DNA of 64,000 bases. Origin: Facklamia sp. 7083-14-GEN3 (GTDB lineage: Bacteria > Bacillota > Bacilli > Lactobacillales > Aerococcaceae). The DNA lies in the NCBI RefSeq assembly GCF_024742075.1, contig NZ_JANSGD010000003.1, positions 62,001-126,000 on the forward strand. Reading direction: 5' to 3'. The notes beneath the pieces were generated by a model. That model saw only the letters and a program-made list of their open reading frames with translations. It searched no databases and had not been told where the DNA came from. A program made the position numbers and the translations under genes. This document shows positions 59,564-64,000 of the stretch, in pieces (position 1 is the stretch's first letter; the number at the start of each line of letters is the position of its first letter).

Positions 59564-60253
59564 ATGCAAGCTATATGTTATATTGCGCACGACCACTTAG
59601 CGAATTCTTCTAGCCAGCAATTTTTGATAGCTAGTGGAGAAGCTCTCTCTAAAATAGATTATGTTGATTTGACTGCTGAGTGGGAAAGAAAAGGTTTTTT
59701 TGATTCCAATCAAGAACTGGCAAGAATAACGAACTATGATCGCATATTATTTCAATTTCCCTTGTATTGGTACCAAGCTCCTGCTATTTTAAAAATCTGG
59801 ATGGATCAAGTGTTTAACGAGCAATTAAACATTAAACAAACGCAAAAAATTCTGAAGGATAAAGAATTTGGGATTGTATTGACTGTAGGTTCTAGACTCG
59901 ATAGTTTTCAACCAGGTGAACGAGCAGGGGTTAGTATAACTGATTTAATGTCACCTTATTACGCTTGGGCGAATTATTTTGATATGAAGTATCGTCCTCC
60001 CTTCATTATTTCTCAATTTCATTATTTGACTGAAGAAGAAAAAAATCATTTAATGATTGATTATGTAACTTATTTAAAAACAGGACGGCTCCATTTATTA
60101 GAAGATAAGGTAAGTGTTTTGTTAGAAGAACTTGACCAATTGGAACTAGATTTAGAGCCCCTTGATCAACTTATATATGATCAATTTATTCAGAAATTAA
60201 TTGACCAATCGGATGAATTAAAAGAATTAGAATTTTTAGATGAGGAGTCGTAA
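59564..60253 (+). CDS. Flavodoxin-fold NAD(P)H quinone oxidoreductase-like protein
   Basis: ATG 59564 fits AAAGGG better than ATG 59555, which abuts it. The first 180 residues resemble MdaB/YwrO-type reductases: CYIAHDHLANSSSQ, an FNQEL-like DSNQELARI segment, RILFQFPLYWYQAPAILKIWMDQVF and GIVLTVGS. These motifs bind FMN or FAD and place the quinone site. The C-terminal 50 residues form an extra acidic helical tail with LLEELDQLELDLEPLDQL. A 59-aa gene follows directly. Confidence 0.85.
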   Translation: MQAICYIAHDHLANSSSQQFLIASGEALSKIDYVDLTAEWERKGFFDSNQELARITNYDRILFQFPLYWYQAPAILKIWMDQVFNEQLNIKQTQKILKDKEFGIVLTVGSRLDSFQPGERAGVSITDLMSPYYAWANYFDMKYRPPFIISQFHYLTEEEKNHLMIDYVTYLKTGRLHLLEDKVSVLLEELDQLELDLEPLDQLIYDQFIQKLIDQSDELKELEFLDEES

Positions 60254-60254
60254 T

Positions 60255-60434
60255 ATGCAAAAAGCAGAGATGTTCCAAGAGCCTGTTGAAAAATGGGTGG
60301 AAAATTGCAAAGATTACCCAAGTCGTGCTGTTTTAAAGGTAGCTTTGGCTGTTTTAAAAGAACAAGAGAAGAGAATTGAACAAAATAGAGGCCAATTGGA
60401 TGCTAAGGCATGGAGTCCTAATGCTTGGTCCTAA
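60255..60434 (+). CDS. Hypothetical 59-aa protein
   Basis: GAGGAG at 60242-60247 supports ATG 60255, one base after the preceding stop. The product (MQKAEMFQEPVEKWVENCKD...) is helical, with a terminal WSPNAWS. No family was recognised. Coupling to the flavodoxin-fold reductase gene suggests a shared transcript, and it ends 65 bp before tyrS. Confidence 0.6.
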   Translation: MQKAEMFQEPVEKWVENCKDYPSRAVLKVALAVLKEQEKRIEQNRGQLDAKAWSPNAWS

Positions 60435-60499
60435 CTAGGCTTGCAAGATAGTAGAACAGACTTTATACTAGAATGAAAGAAAGTGCGGGAGTGAATGAA

Positions 60500-61768
60500 A
60501 TGTCAATAATTGAAGATTTAAAATGGCGTGGTGCTATCAATCAACAGACAGACGCAGAGGGCTTAGAAAAGCTATTAGCTAAAAACTCTATTGCCTTATA
60601 CTGTGGAGTAGATCCAACTGGGGATTCTATGCATATCGGGCATTTAATCCCTTTTATGGTTTTAAAACGGTTTCAATTAGCCGGTCACCAACCAATTGTT
60701 TTGATTGGAGGGGCAACGGGATCGATTGGCGATCCTTCAGGTCGAACCAGTGAAAGAAGCTTACAAACAATGGAAGTAGTCCAAAGAAATGCTGAGAAGC
60801 TGACTCAACAAATGGAAAGACTTTTCTTAAAAGGGGATTCGGCTGAGAATACTTTCAAAATAATGAATAACTATGATTGGTTAAGCGAACTCTCTTTATT
60901 AGAATTTCTCAGAGATTACGGTAAACACTTTAATGTCAATACTATGTTGGCTAAAGATGTTGTTGCCAGTCGACTAGAAAATGGCATTTCCTTTACTGAA
61001 TTTGCCTATCAAATCCTTCAATCCGTTGACTTTCATTATCTCTTTCAATCACAAAATGTACAATTACAAGTGGGTGGAGGGGACCAGTGGGGGAATATTA
61101 CCGCTGGTTTAGACTTTATCCGTCGCATGGAAGGAGCAGAAGCAGAGGCCTATGGTTTAACAATTCCATTAATGCTAAAGTCTGATGGAACTAAATTTGG
61201 TAAATCTGCTGGGGGAGAAACAGTGTGGTTAGATCCAGAAAAGACAACTCCTTATGAATTTTATCAATTTTGGCTTAATCAAGCAGATGATGATGTTGTT
61301 AAGTATTTAAAATATTTTACTTTTCTAGAACAATCAGAGATTGAAGCTTTAGAAAAAGAGGTCGCTGAACAACCGCATTTAAGAAATGGTCAACGTCGTT
61401 TGGCCGAAGAAATCACACGCTTTGTGCATGGTCAAAAAGCATTAGAAGAAGCTGAAAAAATCACGGAAGCTCTATTTACCGGCAATGTGGGCGATTTAAC
61501 CCTTCAACAAATTGAAGCAGGATTTAAAAACATGCCGCAAGCACAAGCGGATATAGAACCAATGAATATTGTAATCTGGTTGGTGGATACAGGCATTGTT
61601 CAGTCTAGACGACAAGCTAGAGAGTTTGTTAGTAATGGTGCTGTATTAATTAATGGCGAAAAAATCACTGATTTGGATTATGAAATCAGTCAAGCAGATG
61701 CAATTGGTAACCGTTATATTATTGTTAGACGTGGAAAAAAACACTACACACTGGTTACTTTAAAATAA
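60500..61768 (+). CDS. tyrS: Tyrosyl-tRNA synthetase
   Basis: ATG 60500 follows GGGAGTGA; an in-frame ATG at 60473 lacks a ribosome binding site. The class I motifs HIGH (residues 45-48) and KFGKS, tyrosine-binding YCGVDPTGDS and the C-terminal S4 RNA-binding domain (SRRQAREFVSNGAVLINGEKI) are present. The 422-aa length is typical. No T-box leader is visible in the 65-bp upstream gap. Confidence 0.97.
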   Translation: MSIIEDLKWRGAINQQTDAEGLEKLLAKNSIALYCGVDPTGDSMHIGHLIPFMVLKRFQLAGHQPIVLIGGATGSIGDPSGRTSERSLQTMEVVQRNAEKLTQQMERLFLKGDSAENTFKIMNNYDWLSELSLLEFLRDYGKHFNVNTMLAKDVVASRLENGISFTEFAYQILQSVDFHYLFQSQNVQLQVGGGDQWGNITAGLDFIRRMEGAEAEAYGLTIPLMLKSDGTKFGKSAGGETVWLDPEKTTPYEFYQFWLNQADDDVVKYLKYFTFLEQSEIEALEKEVAEQPHLRNGQRRLAEEITRFVHGQKALEEAEKITEALFTGNVGDLTLQQIEAGFKNMPQAQADIEPMNIVIWLVDTGIVQSRRQAREFVSNGAVLINGEKITDLDYEISQADAIGNRYIIVRRGKKHYTLVTLK

Positions 61769-61780
61769 AATCGATTTATT

Positions 61781-61813
61781 ACATCCTTAGAAAATTTTCT
61801 AAGGATGTTTTTA
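61781..61813 (+). terminator. Rho-independent terminator
   Basis: ACATCCTTAGAAAA pairs perfectly with TTTTCTAAGGATGT with almost no loop, followed by T's. It ends tyrS. Confidence 0.85.
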
Positions 61814-61959
61814 AGTTTAAATGTTTCAATAAGGTTACAAGTCTTATACGATTCATCGAAAATGGTCTTTTTTGATGTTTAATATGTTAATATCAATCTT
61901 GTTAAGAAATAATATTGTTAGACATATTTATATAAAAGATCAAAGAGGAGCTAATAAGA

Positions 61960-63426
61960 ATGAAAATGAAATTTTCTAAGAAGCTATTAACAACATTATT
62001 AACTTCATCAATTATACTTTCACCAGTTAGTAGTATGCCAATCTACGCTCAAGATATTGAGGGTAATAATTTAAATGCTGATTATCAAGTAAGTAATTTG
62101 AATGCAGAACAGACTCAGCTATATGCTAAGTTAGTAAATTCATATAATCAGATTGAAACAATTAAAGAAGAAGCTGAGCAACTTCAAAACGCAATTTTAG
62201 ATGATGACCAAACAATTGAATTACTGAACCAAGAAATCGAAGAATTACAAGCAATGATTGACAAGCGTCAAGAGTTAATTGCTGAACAAGCAATTGCTAT
62301 TCAGGAAAAGGGTGGAACCACCAATTATCTGAATGTTTTAGCATCTTCAGAATCTCTTTCTGATTTCGTAGGACGTATGGATGTAATTATCAAACTGGTT
62401 TCTTCTAATAAAGACTTATTAAACAGTCAAAAAGAAGATATTGCAAGTGTTGAAGCAAAAAAAGTAGCGACAGAGGAAGCCAAAGCAACTAAAGTTGATA
62501 AAATGATTAGCTTAGAAGCTTTGAAAGGTGACCTAGAAGTTGAAACGGCTTCTGCAGAAGTAGCTTATGCAGAATTAACTAGACAAGCAGAATTAGCTGA
62601 GGAAAATCGCATAGCGCTAGAAGCAGAAGCAGCAGCATTTGAAGCGGCAACTCAAATAGAAATTGTTGAGAATACACAAGTAACCGATGAAGAAGCGGCT
62701 GTTGAATCTAGCGATGAAGTTATTACTTCGGAAGTAGCATCATTAGAAACTATTGAAACAAGTCAAGAAACCACTCAAACAGCAGAAGTTTCATATGAAG
62801 CAGTTGGTCCATTAGAGACAATTGAAAGTGTTGAACCAATTGAGACAACTCAAGCAGTAGAAACTACAGTAGAGTATGGCGATACAACACCGGCTATTGA
62901 AACAACTTTAGAGCCAGTTGAAACAACACAGTTTATCGAAACAAGTCTTGAGCCAGTTGAAACAACACAAGTTGTCGAAACAAGTCTTGAGCCAGTTGAG
63001 ACAACAGTGGCTGAGATTGTTGAGACCACTGCAGAAGTAATCGAAGAACCCCAAACACCAGATTTGTCTTATAATACTGGATCGTTGATTGGAAATGCTG
63101 AAAAATATATTGGTATCCCTTATGTTTGGGGAGGTAAATCTCCTGCAGGATTTGACTGTTCAGGATTTGTTCAATATGTTTTCAGAGAGACATATGGTAT
63201 GGAAATTGGTGGATGGACAGGTGCTCAAGAAAATGCGGGCACTAGAATTTCAGTAGCCGAAGCACAAGCAGGCGACTTATACTTCTGGGGTAGTCCTGGA
63301 GGAACTTACCACGTTGCTTTAGCAACTGGTGGAGGAAATTATATTCATGCCTCTCAGCCAGGAACACCTTTAGGTTATTCAAACATTTCATCATTTACCC
63401 CATCATTTGCAGTAAGAGTCTTATAA
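61960..63426 (+). CDS. Secreted NlpC/P60 cell-wall hydrolase (PcsB-like layout)
   Basis: A signal peptide ends ...SSMPIYAQ. Residues 45-230 form a long coiled coil (NLNAEQTQLYAKLVNSYNQ to EENRIALEAEAAAFEAA), like the N-terminus of PcsB/CwlO-type hydrolases. A Glu/Thr/Pro-rich linker (about residues 240-370) contains a 13-residue tandem repeat. The C-terminal NlpC/P60 domain has the catalytic Cys in GFDCSGFVQYVF, His in YHVALATG and third polar residue in YIHASQ. It cleaves peptidoglycan stem peptides during division or elongation. GAGGAG precedes the ATG. Control by a WalR-like regulator would be expected from known homologues; four TGTTWA/TGTTAG half-sites lie at 61876-61921, but not with WalR spacing. 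Confidence 0.92.
   Translation: MKMKFSKKLLTTLLTSSIILSPVSSMPIYAQDIEGNNLNADYQVSNLNAEQTQLYAKLVNSYNQIETIKEEAEQLQNAILDDDQTIELLNQEIEELQAMIDKRQELIAEQAIAIQEKGGTTNYLNVLASSESLSDFVGRMDVIIKLVSSNKDLLNSQKEDIASVEAKKVATEEAKATKVDKMISLEALKGDLEVETASAEVAYAELTRQAELAEENRIALEAEAAAFEAATQIEIVENTQVTDEEAAVESSDEVITSEVASLETIETSQETTQTAEVSYEAVGPLETIESVEPIETTQAVETTVEYGDTTPAIETTLEPVETTQFIETSLEPVETTQVVETSLEPVETTVAEIVETTAEVIEEPQTPDLSYNTGSLIGNAEKYIGIPYVWGGKSPAGFDCSGFVQYVFRETYGMEIGGWTGAQENAGTRISVAEAQAGDLYFWGSPGGTYHVALATGGGNYIHASQPGTPLGYSNISSFTPSFAVRVL
62899..63006 (+). repeat. 39-bp tandem coding repeat in linker
   Basis: Two full and one partial 39-bp unit encode ETTLEPVETTQFI, ETSLEPVETTQVV and ETSLEPVETT. The units are nearly identical in DNA, suggesting recent expansion. 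Confidence 0.88.
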
Positions 63427-63435
63427 TAATAAATG

Positions 63436-63462
63436 AGAGTCAGGAAACTGACTCTTTTTTTA
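63436..63462 (+). terminator. Rho-independent terminator
   Basis: AGAGTCAG pairs with CTGACTCT around GAAA and is followed by T6 or more. It ends the hydrolase gene. Confidence 0.92.
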
Positions 63463-63501
63463 TACAATCATTTAATTAAGCAGAAGACTGCTTTTAATCT
63501 A

Positions 63502-63510
63502 TGCTATAAT
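63502..63510 (+). promoter_or_regulatory. Extended -10 promoter of metG
   Basis: TGCTATAAT at 63502-63510 is an extended -10 box, identical to that of rapZ. The leader to the metG start is only about 35 bp, too short for a T-box or SAM riboswitch. Confidence 0.7.
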
Positions 63511-63530
63511 ATGAGAGATAATTTACTTGA

Positions 63531-64000
<470 letters not shown>

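Noticed and set aside
60435-60499. T-box leader for tyrS
   Set aside because: The gap is only 65 bp and holds no AGGGTGGNACCGCG-like T-box sequence or specifier stem.

Overview
The window is AT-rich Gram-positive DNA with low-GC Firmicute codon usage, strong AAGGAGG-type ribosome binding sites, TATAAT -10 boxes and many U-tract terminators. The gene order hprK-lgt-gpsA-trxB-pgcA and rapZ-yvcK-whiA, HPr kinase with cre-like sites, and secreted proteins rich in Glu/Thr point to the order Lactobacillales. An Aerococcaceae- or Carnobacteriaceae-like host is my best guess, but nothing here fixes the genus.

Positions 1 to about 11,000 are an accessory region. Its first 3.6 kb looks like the right end of an integrated genomic island: a decayed lipoprotein gene, an unknown 79-aa protein, a YolD-like protein, and an ImmA/IrrE metalloprotease translationally coupled to an FRG-domain protein. 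These are followed by short repeats resembling integrase arm sites and a displaced copy of the 3' end of ribosomal gene rpsI (3570-3623), which I read as the attachment site. Beyond it lie an MFS exporter, a truncated HD-hydrolase gene, two near-identical terminators flanking that pair, an XRE/membrane-protein couple, a mepB-like gene, a PadR/HAAS membrane-protein couple, a second XRE regulator with a membrane tail, and several small membrane or secreted proteins and a lipoprotein.

Positions 11,000 to 35,000 are a mosaic of short transcription units. They include a NodB polysaccharide deacetylase, a secreted C69 dipeptidase with a nine-copy 24-bp internal repeat, a ProX-type tRNA deacylase, an ornithine-cyclodeaminase-family enzyme, a TipA-type MerR regulator with its 19-bp-spacer promoter, MgtC, and a cadC-cadA metal efflux operon with its operator. 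Further units are an EndoIII-like protein, TspO, a LOG-family hydrolase, and a lipoate cassette (free-standing lipoyl carrier, LipA, LplA). The stretch ends with a DUF2254 protein, an orphan PTS IIB-IIA pair with a cre site, a tandem pair of paralogous membrane proteins, and a second PadR/HAAS-type module.

Positions 35,000 to 64,000 are mostly conserved chromosome. They hold purC divergent from uvrA, a yvlB-yvlC-like envelope-stress pair, a NarL-type two-component system with a three-gene ABC-2 exporter (YvfTU/YvfRS-like), the hprK-lgt-gpsA-trxB operon, pgcA, rapZ-yvcK-whiA, and an ssb. Then come an OmpR-type two-component system with a secreted coiled-coil protein, a flavodoxin-fold reductase, tyrS, an NlpC/P60 cell-wall hydrolase, and the 5' part of metG, cut by the window edge. 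No tRNA, rRNA, CRISPR array or intact transposase was seen.
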